Positions 13,225-24,824 of a stretch of DNA of 64,000 bases are shown in pieces. The notes beneath the pieces are model-generated. The model had not been told where the DNA came from, searched no databases, and was given only the letters and a program-made list of their open reading frames with translations. The DNA lies in the NCBI GenBank assembly GCA_036245805.1, contig BTRK01000001.1:32932758-32996757 (forward strand), in the 5' to 3' direction. Position 1 is the first letter of the stretch. The number at the start of each line of letters is the position of its first letter. Origin of the DNA: Pristionchus mayeri (Eukaryota > Nematoda > Chromadorea > Rhabditida > Neodiplogasteridae). The position numbers were made by a program, and so were the translations under genes.

Positions 13225-14985
13225 TATTGACCAATTTTCCCTTTTGGGACCATTCACACTCTTTAACCATTCATGGTGCAATGTTAACATGGCACTTTTT
13301 TCGTACCTTTCTTCTGATAACATTCAATCGAGAAATTTTTTATCGGATCATATCTCTCAGAATTCTACTCTCAAAACTCTAAATTCAAAACCCACGTTTC
13401 AGAACTTTTTTCCGGAACTAGTGGTCTGGAACAATTAATCTCGGAACCGTTAATGCAGAATCATTTCATCCCGAACAAACCGTGCAGAGCTGTTGATAGA
13501 CTTTACATGTCCCCAAAAAATAAAACAAACAACTTTTAGATATAGGTAAGAACACTCGGCTTGTTTAATCTGTCAGAAATGTGCGAGAAAAGTTGCGTAA
13601 AAAGTTGCGTAAAAAGTTCGCGAACTTCTGATTCTCTCCATTTCGCATGCTCTCTCTCTTTCTCTAACCAGGTCGTTGAAAAGTTCACGAACTTTTCGAC
13701 GAACTATGTTCGAAAATCATACTTTTCTTTTGTTTTACTTATTTTTATAAACTATTTTTGCTTTTAACTTATGACTTCTTATAATGACAACCTTCCCTTA
13801 GCTGGAATAGCTTCAGAATACAGCGTAGTGAAAGTAAACAGGGTTGGAGTATTTTTTTCGAAAATGGGTCACCACTTTCCCCACCCTGTAATGTCAAGCT
13901 ATTCCATCAGAGGGAAGGTTGTTCTTATAAGCAGTCATAAGTTGAAAGCAAAAATAATTGATAAAAATAAGTAAAACAAAAGAAAAGTACGAATTTCGAA
14001 CATAGTTCGTCGAAAAGTTCGTGAACTTTTCAAGGAGCTGCGTGAAAAGTTAGAGAAAGGCGAGAGAGCACGCGTTCTTGAGAGAGGGAAAAGGAAGCAG
14101 TGATTGTTTACTTCCTTTTCCCTCTCTCAAGAATGCGTGCTCTCTCGCCTTTCTCTAACTTTTCACGCAGCTCCTTGAAAAGTTCGTTAAAAACCGGCAT
14201 TAATTCGTTCGAAATTCGTACTTTTCTTTTGTTTTACTTATTTTTATCAATTATTTTTGCTCTTAACTTATGACTGCGTATAAGAACAACCTTCCCTCTG
14301 ATGGAATAGCTTGACATTACAGGGTGGGGAAAGTGGTGACCCATTTTCGAAAAAAATACTCCAACCCTGTTTACTTTCACAAAGCTGTATTCTGAAGCTA
14401 TTCCAGCTAAGGGAAGGTTGTCATTATAAGAAATCATAAGTTAAAAGCAAAAATAGTTTATAAAAGTAAGTAAAACAAAAGAAAAGTATGATTTTCGAAC
14501 ACAGTTCGTCGAAAAGTTCGTGAACTTTTCATCGACCTGGTTAGAGAAAGAGAGAGAGCATGCGAAATGGAGAGAATCAGAAGTTCGCGAACTTTTTACG
14601 CAACTTTTTCTCGCACATTTCTGACAGATTAAACAGGCCGACTATAGCGCATATAAGCTCCCCAATTGGTCAATGTAGATTCAAAATAGTTCCGAAACGT
14701 GGGTTTCGAAATGAAAATCCGAGTTCCAACCCATTCATTCTGAAATAAAATTTCGGAGATTTGCGGTTCTCGGACCCATTGTTCGGAGATGAAAGTTTCG
14801 AATGAGAGTTCCGAAAAAATGTTATAAAAAATGCGGTTCCCGAAAAAAAGTGCCATCTTAAGATTGCACTCCATTCATAAATTGCTTTTATATTTTCCAT
14901 CGTTGATTTACCTATTGGAATTGCTCGGAATTTTGCAGTTCCACTTTGAAAATTGTTTAAAATTAGAACGACCAAAAGGGCAAGG
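13225..14985. repeat. Diverged outer arms of a large foldback element
   Basis: Outside the tight palindrome at 13557-14640, the flanks are still recognisably inverted copies of each other. For example, CATGGTGCAATGTTAACATG near 13270 corresponds to ACTCCATTC-side sequence near 14860, and CCCACGTTTC near 13390 corresponds to GAAACGTGGG near 14692. The outer arms are much more diverged than the inner ones. That suggests a younger palindrome inserted in, or grown at the centre of, an older one. Confidence 0.6.
13557..14640. repeat. Palindrome P1 (1.08 kb)
   Basis: Two arms of about 540 bp meet near 14098. The left end CGGCTTGTTTAATCTGTCAG pairs with CTGACAGATTAAACAGGCCG at the right end. Short open frames on opposite strands (around 13771-13974 and 14234-14437) are mirror images, so they are not independent genes. 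No transposase is encoded. It is probably a non-autonomous foldback transposon. Confidence 0.9.
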
Positions 14986-15074
14986 GTAGGTGCTGATCAG
15001 AGAAGATCAGAGATTATCAATTTACAAAGTACACTCACAGCACGTACGTAACAAAGGGCAATTGAATTTCCTCA

Positions 15075-15219
15075 CAATTCGCATTGAACTGCACGTACTC
15101 ATTCAATTTCAATTGACCTTTCGATTCATTTCCCTTGTCCTTTCCCTCCTCCTCCCCTCACTCTCTCCTCTCCACTCGCTCCGGAACGGTCGTCACCGCG
15201 CATCCAGTGATGGTCTGTA
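15075..15219 (+). promoter_or_regulatory. Conserved 5' block of gene B (copy of the gene A block)
   Basis: Clearly related to 6125-6272 over about 145 bp, including the CT-rich tract and the run ending ATCCAGTGATGGTCTGT. It lies 40-50 bp upstream of a Leu-rich signal-peptide exon that also resembles gene A. It is most simply the duplicated promoter and leader of the second gene. Confidence 0.6.
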
Positions 15220-15624
15220 CTAATTTTATCTTATTTTCCGGAACATTCATACGATAATTGCAGCACCTCCTTCTGCTGCTGCTGCTGTATGCAGCTTCTC
15301 TCGTGCAGCTGGATGGATCAAAGGGATCCTCTTCACTTCAAACGCCGATTCTGAAGAAAATCGATTTCAAAAAAGATGTGGGACTAAGACTAATGTGAGT
15401 GAGATGATGCAATATGCTCTTACATTCATCCGACACGTTTACCATGTGTGCTCGTTATCTGAAATGTGATAATTGCGACTTGTGCAAAATATCATACGAC
15501 CCATAGTTTTGCAGTGGTGCAAGGTTGAAGGCAAATGTGCGAACAAGTCCGACAAAAAGTTCCATTACCTGGGCAATTCCATTGCAATCAATACAGAAGA
15601 CTGTGATGTTGGCTTTGTTTTAAT
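15210..15624 (+). CDS. 5' exons of gene B: signal peptide and first C-x-V-E-G-x-C exon
   Basis: Exon at 15261-15377 encodes a Leu-rich signal peptide followed by K-K-I-D-F-K-K-D. Its donor is GTGGGA. A second exon, 15515-15624, starts W-C-K-V-E-G-K-C and ends in phase 2 at GTGAGT. These match the first two exons of gene A. The ATG of A (6535) is TTG here (15258), with an in-frame TAA just upstream. A start at ATG 15210-15212 spliced to the TTGCAG acceptor at 15263 would give M directly before the Leu run. The next matching exon of the right type and phase is at 36143, so these are probably the first exons of gene B across a 20.5 kb intron. Alternatively they are a truncated pseudogene. Open sequence at 15880-15990 ending in TAA is unassigned. 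Confidence 0.6.
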
Positions 15625-16190
15625 GTGAGTATAATCACTATATCGGAATAACGATATGTTCAACAGAACGCAAAGAAAATCGTATTAAAATAACCACATT
15701 TGGATATAGCGGAAAACACATCCCCAAATCGTTCATGTACATTTTGTTGGATAATGACGTCAATCCCGATTCGGTGTTCTTCGTTGTTCTCTGAAGTCAT
15801 AGAGCAGCGTTTTAATTGTGCGCCATACCGTCAAACGGGAACAAAATGAAAACCCTCGCTATTTCAACGAATTTTAGGGAAAAATCATTTGAAGTCCGCC
15901 AAACGCGACACAGTTGATGAAATGCCACAATTTTTGGAATATCTGAGAGAACTGAGCAATGTCACCTATGTGCCATATAACGAACAATAAAGTCCCAATG
16001 TGAAAATGTTCTAGGGGTAACTTTTCACGTAGAGTTCGAAAATCGAAATAAGAAAGCCGTATCTCTGACCCCTCATTTCCTGTGTCGCGCTATACATGGG
16101 TGGTCGGTTTTTGTAACTTTTGAAAGTCATCCAATCATCTAAACCCCATAAATGTATAGGAGAGACTTTTTGTGTCAGAGAAAAAATATT

Positions 16191-17563
16191 CTTGGCACTA
16201 GGCCAAAAATCGAAATCCTCCAAAATGTGCATACATATAGTACTCGGTGAGTGTGGCTCAGTCATGCCATATTTAGCGTTCTAGATCCTTCTCTGGGTTC
16301 TTTTTCTTTTTTTTTATCCATTTCAATTTTCGAAAATTTACCATTTCACAACCGATCAGAACGATTAATATCTCTAAAAACGCGCAATATTCAACTGATC
16401 GTGCATATAAAATTTTAGATGAATTGGCTTGAAACTGTTTGAGAAAAACTCAAATTTCGGATAAAATATTTTTTAGTTCATTCGGGAATATAGAAAGGAA
16501 CCTTTTTTATTTGCTTGGTTTGTAGCGCTCACCGAATACTATTTACATAAAAATTATGAGCGAAAAAAATTGGGACATGTGTATTGAAATTTTGGAAAAA
16601 CCGAAATAAGTCAGTTCGTAATAAAAATTTCAGGCTACCGTTTCCTGCCATGAGAATACCTCGCAAATCTGCGAACATTGATGAATTTTTTAATCCTTTG
16701 GGATTTGAATGTTTGAGTGTCGATCCTAACTGGCACATAATAAAGAACAATTGAAATCATTCATTAATGTGCTGAAATCGACGAGAGGTTCCGAAAGAGG
16801 TGAACTGGTGTATTTTCTCAATTGCCTGAAATATTTGCCAACACAGTTTTCTATGAATTTTCGTACATAACGCCGCAACCTGATCAGAAAATACGATTTC
16901 AACTCATCTGAAGTGACAGCAGTCAATTACGGCAATTTGGAAAATGCACCATTACACAAGCGTCAACCTCTCGTCGATTTCAGCATATTAATGAATGATT
17001 TCAATTGTTCTCTATTATGTGCCAGTTAGGATCGACATTCAAACATTCAAATCCCAAAGGTTTAAAAAATTGGTCAATGTTCATAGATTTGTGAGGTATT
17101 CGCATGGCAGGATACGGTAGCCTGAAATTTTATTACGAACTGACTTATTTCGGTTTTTCCAAAATTTTAATACACATGTCCCAATTTTTTCGCTCATAAT
17201 TTTTATGTAAATAGTATTCGGTGAGCGCTACAAACCAAGCAAATAAAAAAGGTTCCTTTCTATATTCCCGAATCAACTAAAAAATATTTTATCCGAAATT
17301 TGAGTTTTTCTCAAACAGTTTCAAGCCAATTCATCTAAAATTTTATACGCACGATCAGTTGAATATTGCGCGTTTTTAGAGATATCAGTCGTTCTGATCG
17401 GTTGTGAAATGGTAAATTTCGAAAATTGAAATTTTCGGACTAAAGTACATTTCATTGCCCAGAGAGGATCTAGAACGCTAAATATGGCATGACTGAGCCA
17501 CACTCACCGAGTACTATATGTATGCACATTTAGGAGGATTTCGATTTTTGGCCTTATGCCAAG
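16191..17563. repeat. Palindrome P2 (1.37 kb)
   Basis: Arms of about 680 bp centre near 16876. Left-end CTTGGCACTAGGCCAAAAAT pairs with ATTTTTGGCCTTATGCCAAG at the right. Both arms carry TAGTACTCGGTGAG and GCCATATTTAGCGTTCTAG. Similar motifs (GTACTCGGTGA, TATTTAGTGTTCTAG) occur in the outer arms of the composite palindrome at 18016-24055, so the two belong to one family. No protein is encoded. Confidence 0.88.
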
Positions 17564-18307
17564 GGTATCTACAAATATGTTCACCGAGTTAAAAAGTCTC
17601 TCATAGTAATTCTGAAATAACTCGACGAAATAAGCATTTTTACTGTTAGAAGTGAAGAGCTAACTCATCTGTGAAAAAAGTTTAGGTCATTTGAATTCTC
17701 AAAATGTGTGCCCCGAAACCTTATCCTCTGAATGCCCTTTTTTGAACATCTTTTCGCTCCAAAAGTGTGGCATGCATGGGGTTTCCCGCTTCGAGGGAAA
17801 CGAAATTGCGTACAATCTCAGTATAAATATATATTTTTCAGGCGAACCATAATGATTTCAGATCATTATTGATCAAATATTTACTATTCTAGAATGGAGA
17901 AGTATGATTACGCGGAAAAATGCGGAGTTTCACTCATTCTTAAAATCGATTTTCTAAACTTCGAAAATCTTTATTTTGGACGTTGCTCACTTTAAAAATA
18001 AAAGTGAAATCTTGCAAGTTCAAAGTAATTCGTATAATATGTACCGAAGTAAATGAGAAAAAGTTGTATAGAGGCTCCCACACTTTGTGATTTTTGAAAT
18101 ATTCTTGCATGAACATGCGATTTTTAAGGTTCCGAATTAGAAATAAATTATGAAAGACTATCTGAGTGAGTGAACATATTTGTTGACCCTTGGCAAAGTT
18201 GGAAAAATCGAATTCGCCCAGAATGTGTATACGTGTAGTACTCGGTGATCTCATGCGCGGCGTATTTAGTGTTCTAGCTCGAGCGCTGAATAAATAGATA
18301 AATAGAT

Positions 18308-19908
18308 CATATGTGCGAAAACCCAAATTTTCGAATTTGGCCATTTTGCAACCTTTGCGAAAGAATCATATCTAAAAAATGTACAATATTTATGAGGTTA
18401 TGCAAGCGAATTTTCATACAAATCGGATCTCAAGAAGCCAAGAAAAATCGAAAAGTCGAAAAAATGTCACAGTTTTTAATTTTTATCAACCCCTTATGAC
18501 GCGTTTGGGACCCTTTTTATTTTTGAATATTGTAGTACTACTGAAGTGGATGTTATATTTAAAAAATAAAGAAAATTAAAAATACGCTTTGTGAGATACT
18601 TGGAAAAATGTCGAATAATGTCGTCCACTCTTCCAAGTATCACATTTTGTGCATTCAAACTGAGGATTTTTACTTGCTGCGCGCGGAGCGCTATATGAAA
18701 TTTTATTTTGGTACTCGAATGAGCAACAATATCTAGTGCAATCGTTATACAAAGTATTCCTATTGAAAATTGGATCACTCGAAATTGTGAAATCAGTGTG
18801 CATGACAAAACACTTTTATTCAATTTTGACGAAGTGAACTGGAAAATGGAACCGGTTTAGTTATATTACATCACAATAATCGGTGGAGTCAAAAAATAAT
18901 GAACACATCGAGGTTTCATCCACTTCGTGAATTTCCACTTCTCACAACCTCTGAAGTTTCAAAAATTATGCTTCAAAAACTAATGATCTTTATGCCGAGG
19001 ACATTGAAATCAACAATATTTTGGTAGAATGCACTAATCAAAATAGGACACGATAATCTTCTGAAGGCTCATGTACCTTCGAAGTATTTTATAATATGCT
19101 CGATTTTGCGAAATCGTTGTTCGCGAATTAGAATTTTCGGAATTTTTCGCATCGTATGTTGTGTGAATCGATTAGATTTCGTTATAAACAAATTGTTATG
19201 AATTTATGAAACAATAAAATGAAATAACAATTAAGATTTCAGTATCTTCACAAAAATGAATTTTTAATTTCTGGAAATCGAAATTTATAAAGTAAGGTAA
19301 ACCTCGCTGTGTTTACTATTTTTTTAACTCTACCGATTAGTGTGTAATGTAATATAACTAAACAAGTTCCATTTTCCAGTTCACTTCGTCAAAATCGAAC
19401 AAAAGTTTATTGTCATGCACACTGATTTCACAATTTCGAGTGATCCAATTTTCAATAGCAATATTTTATATAACGATTGCATCATATTTTGTAGCTCATT
19501 CGAGTACCAACTTCACAATTTCATATAGCGCTCCGCGCGCAGCAAGTAAAAATCCTCAGTTTGAATGCACAAAATGTGATACTTGGAAGAGTGGACGACA
19601 TTATTCGACATTTTTCCAAGTATCTCACAAAGTGTATTTTTAATTTTATTTATTTTTAAATATAACATCCACTTCAGTAGTACTACAATATTCAAAAATA
19701 AAAAGGGTCCCAAACGCGTCATAAGGGATTGTTAAAAATTAAAAATTGTGATTTTTTTCGACTTCGATTTTTCTTGGCTTCTTGAGATCCGATTTGTATG
19801 AAAATTCGCTTGCATAACCTCATAAATATTGTACATTTTTGAGATATGATTCGTTCGCAAAGGTTTCAAAATGGCCAAATTCGAAATTTTTTGGTTTTCG
19901 GACATATG
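18308..19908. repeat. Palindrome P3a (1.6 kb)
   Basis: Arms of about 800 bp centre near 19108. The left arm begins CATATGTGCGAAAACCC and the right arm ends GGTTTTCGGACATATG. The arms share CGTTTGGGACCC and CTGCGCGCGGAGCGC. It is unrelated in sequence to P3b and P3c except for the CATATG ends. Confidence 0.88.
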
Positions 19909-21876
19909 AGAGGAATTGGGAAAGACTCCACATAGGCCGGGACGTAGGAATTCATGATTTTTAAATTGGCTGCAAAATTAATAAAAAAGTACTCCGAAAC
20001 GAGCTCTTTCAAATGGCGTTGGCCGATTCCCCGAAAAAAAAATTTTTTCGCCATGGCATGCTCAGAAAGTGGGCGGAGTCTCGATTTTTTCGGAAAAGAT
20101 CTGTCTTTGACTCAATTTTTCGGCATTTTCCGATAAAGATACGTCCAAGCTGTCAACAGACGAATGAAAGAGGAGTGTACGAGGAACATTTCTCTCTCTT
20201 GATTGGGTCGAAAACCCAAAAATTGCATCTCGGGTCCAACTTTTTTTGTTAGACTTCCTGGGTACTTTCATTTCATATATATTTCATTGGAATCGGATCA
20301 TGCGTTGTAATGTTCCACTCGTTTAAGTAAAATCGGTCATATGAGTCGGGTATATACATCATGTTTACTGTACGACAACTAGGTTCTTTTGCATCTTAAT
20401 TACATTAATACATCACAAAAACATGTTTCCACTTCATTGCCATGTAATTTTCAGGTCCATTTAGTCATAGACTCAATTTGAAGAAATTGCGAACTGTCTT
20501 CTGGGAATGCCCAAATAACCAGGTTACCGGTGGTAATTGGCGTCATTTCAAAGGGAAATCCTCGTAATGTCATGTAGGAACGATTTTCAGAACATTTGGG
20601 AAAGAAAATAATGATTCAAATGTAACTTGCTCAATTTAATAATTGAAAAAAGCCGAAATACGACACGTAATTCAGAAATTATGATATCGCAAACATATTT
20701 ATATAAGAATATAGAGAATGAAGAGCTGAACATTTTATATGTTGAAAGTAAGCTTCTTTCTTTTCATTTACGCACGCTACATAGGCTAGAAGTTGGCAGA
20801 AAACGAAGACCGAGGCCCGCGGGAGAGCGCTAAATAGAGGGGAGGGAGAGGGAGATCAAGCGGCGAGAGCGCCAGACGGTTAGATCACGCGTTCTCGGGG
20901 GATTCTAGCCCAAATCTATCCAACTTCTAGCCTATGTAGCGTGCGTAAATGAAAAGATGGAAACTTACTTTCAACAGATAAAATGTTCAGCTCTTCATTC
21001 TCTATATTCTGGTATAAATCAGTTTGCGATATCATAATTTATGAATTACGTGTCGTATTTCGGCATTTTTCGATTATCAAATTGAGCAAGATACATTTGA
21101 AGCATTATTTTCTTTCCCAAATGTTCTGAAAATCGTTCATACATGACATTACGAGGATGTCCCTTGGAAATGACGCCAATTACCACCGGTAACCTGGTTA
21201 TTTGGGCATTCCCAGAAGACAGTTCGCAATTTCTTCAAATTGAGTCTATGACTAAATGGACCTGAAAATTACATGGCAATGAAGTGGAAACATGTTTTTG
21301 TGATGTATTAATGTAATTAAGATGCAAAAGAACCTAGTTGTCGTACAGTAAACATGATGTATATACCCAACTCATATGACCGATTTTACTTAAACGAGTG
21401 GAACATTACAACGCATGATCCGATTCCAATGAAATATATATGAAATGAAAGTACCCAGGAAGTCTAACAAATCGAGCATAGTGCCAACCAGAACTTTTTG
21501 GTATTTCAAGAATTTTTGAAATCTTCGCTAAAGTTGGGCCCGAGATGCAATTTTTGGGTTTCCGACCCAACCAAAGAGAGAAAAATGTTCCTCGTACACT
21601 CCTCTTTCATTCGTCTGTTGACAGTTTGTACGTATCTTTATCGGAAAATGCCGAGAAATTGAGTCAAATGTCGATCTTTTCAGAAAAAATCGAGACTCCG
21701 CCCACTTTCGGAGCATGCCACGGCGAAAATTTTTTTTTCGGGAAATGGCCAACGCCATTTGAAAGAGCTCGTTTCGGAGTACCGTATATTACTTTTGCAG
21801 CCTATTTAAAAATTATGAATTCCTACGTCCCGGCAAGCCTCAGAGTTGTCGAGCATCTCCCGATTCCTCTCATATG
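19903..21876. repeat. Palindrome P3b (2.0 kb)
   Basis: It starts CATATGAGAGGAATTGGGAA and ends CCCGATTCCTCTCATATG, centred near 20890. It contains GTGGGCGGAGTCTCG, GTCAACAGACGAATGAAAGA and AACATTTTATVTGTTGAAAG-type blocks in both arms. The central spacer is G+A rich. It is homologous, in diverged form, to P3c. Confidence 0.88.
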
Positions 21877-23766
21877 AGGGGAATCGGGAAAGACTCGACA
21901 TGCACCGAGACTTAGGAATTCGCATTTTTATTTTCTCACGAAAACATAGTATTTAGTACTTCGAATCAAGCTCTAACGAATAGCGTTGGCCGTTTTTCGA
22001 TAAAAATTTTTTTTTCAGCCACGGCATGAGCATAAAGTGGGCGGAGCCTCGCTTTTTTCGAAAAACATCAATCTTTGACGGCGATTTTCGACCTTTTCCT
22101 GTAAAGATATTGAAAAATGGTCAACAGACAAATGAAAGAGCATTGTTCGAGGAACATTTTTCTTTCTTTACGGTTGTCAAAAAGTCGTATTTTGTTTCAG
22201 GAAATCAACTTTTGCGGAAATTTCGAAAAATCGCTTAAAACCAATAACGTGATGGGTTTTCATGCTTAATCAATTTGTCCTTATGGGTACTTTTTTCCGC
22301 CAAAAAATGAAGGTCATAAAGTTTTGCGCTGTAATTACGTTGTCGTTTAAGTAAAAACCGTCAATGGGGTCCTGTGTAGACAGAACGATTCCCATATGCC
22401 AATAATACTTATTTGCGTCCAAAATGAACAAAAACATTATAAAAACATGTTTCCACATGAGAACTACATAAGTTTCCTGTTCATTCGATCATAGACTCGA
22501 TTTGAAGAAATTGAGGATTTTTGCCTGGAATTGCTCACGCGAGTCGGAATCAGGCTACCATTCAAGGTCAAACACATAAATTAACGTGTAGTTGATGTAA
22601 TTGCAATTCCTGCAACGTGTTGTAAAGAATGCGCCACTTAAAATGCAATTGCATCTCTCTGAGAGCCGAAAAATGCTGAAATACGACAATATATGCAGAA
22701 ATTATAAAATCGATACGTAAGTGGGATCAGGTTATAGAAAATTATGTGCTGAACATTTTATCTGTTGAAAGTAAGCGTCTATCTATTCGTAGAAGCGCGC
22801 TACAGAGCCTGGAAGTTGGTCTGTGATAGGCTGGAATCCCCCGAGAGCGCGCGCTCTAACGGTTTGCCGCTCTCGCCGCCTGACCTCCATCTCGCTCCCC
22901 TCCTTTTACTGCTCTCTCGCGCGCTTCCACCTTCGTATTCTAGCAAGTTCTAGGCTCTGTAGCGCGCTTCAATGAAAAGATAGGATCTTAATTTCAACAG
23001 ATAAAATGTTCAGCACATAATTCTCTATAACCTGATCCCACTTACGTATCGATTTGACAATTTCTGCATATATTGTCGTATTTCAGCATTTTTCGGCTCT
23101 CAGAGAGATGCAATTGCATTTTAAGTGGCGCATTCTTTACAACACGTTGCAGGAATTGCAATTACATCAACTACACGTCAATTTATGTGTTTGACCTTGA
23201 ATGGTAGCCTGATTCCGACTCGCGTGAGCAATTCCAGGCAAAAATCCTCAATTTCTTCAAATCGAGTCTATGATCGAATGGACAGGAAACTTATGTAGTT
23301 CTCATGTGGAAACATGTTTTTATAATGTTTTTGTTCATTTTGGACACAAATGAGTATTATTGGCATATGGGAATCGTTCTGTCTACACAGGACCCCATTG
23401 ACGGTTTTTACTTAAACGACACCGTAATTACAGCGCAAAGCTTTATGACCTTCATTTTTTGGCGGAAAAGAGTACCCATAAGGACAAATTGATTAAGCAT
23501 GAAAACCCATCACGTTATTGGTTTTAAGCGATTTTTCGAAATTTCCGCAAAAGTTGATTTCCTGAAACAAAATTCGACTTTTTGACAACCGTAAAGAAAG
23601 AAAAATGTTCCACGAACAATTTTTTTATCGAAAAACGGCGAACGCTATTCTATAGAGCTTGATTCGAAGTACTAAATACTATGTTTTCGTGAAAAAAGAA
23701 AGATATGAATTGCTACGTCCCGGCTGGCCTCAAAGTTGTCGATTCTATCGCGAATGCTTTCATATG
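21871..23766. repeat. Palindrome P3c (1.9 kb), diverged relative of P3b
   Basis: It starts CATATGAGGGGAATCGGGAA and ends in CATATG at 23766, centred near 22818. Shared blocks with P3b include GTGGGCGGAGCCTCG, GTCAACAGACAAATGAAAGA and GAACATTTTATCTGTTGAAA. So P3b and P3c are two members of one palindromic element family placed end to end. The right arm lacks part of the distal sequence near 23610. Confidence 0.86.
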
Positions 23767-24055
23767 ATCATCTATTTATTCAACGCTCGAGCTAGAACAC
23801 TAAATACGCCGCGCATGAGATGTAGTCACCGAGTACTACACGTATACACATTCTGGGCGAATTCGATTTTTCCAACTTTGCCAAGGGTCAACAAATATGT
23901 TCACTCACTCAGATAGTCTCTCATAATTTATTTCTAATCCGGAACCTTAAAAATCGCATGTTCATGCAAGAATATTTCAAAAATCACAAAGTGTGGGAGC
24001 ATCTATACAACTTTTACTCATTTACTTCGGTACATATTATACGAATTACTTTGAA

Positions 24056-24505
24056 GAATTTTCGTAACATTTTGAGCAAAAGAATTTTCGTAACATTTTG
24101 AGCAACTTTCATGTATTATTCTTTTTGAACACCATATTTGCCGATTGGCATTGATCAGAGCGGGTTATGCGGTGTTTTCCAAATTTCGGTTTTTACATGC
24201 TAAAAATTTTGATATTTTTTGATCGTTGAAATTTGAAAGAACGCACACTTTTACAAATCACCTTAAATGTCAACATTCTCTTAGGCATGAAATTAGTCGA
24301 ATCCCCTCGAAAATACATATTGAATTTTCATAAATTATTTTTACACACTCTCAAAGAAGCGTTTTCATGCAAGAATATTTCAAAAATCAAAATGTTTGGG
24401 ATCCTTTATACAACTTTGTCGTAGTCACTATCCATCAATTATCGTTAAAAAAAGTCAAAATATACCTTAATAAATTTATTTCTTTTATTTTTTCCTAGCA
24501 CATAT
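24056..24505. other. Degenerate repeat sequence, no gene
   Basis: A tandem duplication of GAATTTTCGTAACATTTTGA lies at about 24057-24106. A diverged extra copy of the P3 outer-arm motif (CATGCAAGAATATTTCAAAA) is at about 24367. Nothing coding was seen. Confidence 0.55.
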
Positions 24506-24824
24506 TCATTCATTCATTCATTTATTCCGTTAGGTGAGATTACAAAGAAGCGAGAGGGGTTTACAAGAAACGGATGTCCGTCGATTTTATCGAATCGGTT
24601 GAAGGTTGCTAGGCAGCAAGGGTATGGGGAGGGGAAGGGATCAGAGATCAAGCCATTTGGCAATAATAGATGGGGGGTAAAAAGTGTGGGGTTGTGAACG
24701 GATGTAACTAGAAAAAACATACTGCGAAGAACTAACACATTCTATGGGAAGAGCATTCCAAATCGATAAAGTTCTAGATACAAGAGTAGAATTAGAATTA
24801 TGCGGTATAAAAGGTAGTGATATA

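Larger units (their letters stand above)
18016..24055. repeat. Composite palindrome P3 (6 kb) with three palindromes inside
   Basis: The outermost arms, 18016-18307 and 23765-24055, are inverted copies sharing GTACTCGGTGA, GCGCGGCGTATTTAGTG and CTCGAGC. At their inner edges they read AGATCATATG and CATATGATC. Rejoined, the centre would itself be a perfect palindrome around CATATG. Between them lie three further palindromes in series, P3a, P3b and P3c, each beginning and ending at a CATATG. All short open frames in this block occur as mirror pairs. Confidence 0.85.

Noticed and set aside
13771..14437. Two similar 67-codon frames on opposite strands
   Set aside because: They are the two arms of palindrome P1 read in mirror image, not paired genes.
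15880..15990. Open stretch ending in TAA at 15990 as last exon of a short gene starting at 15.2 kb
   Set aside because: It has no similarity to the gene family modules, and an intervening open stretch at 15667-15794 cannot be joined in phase. The alternative link to 36143 fits phase and module order better.
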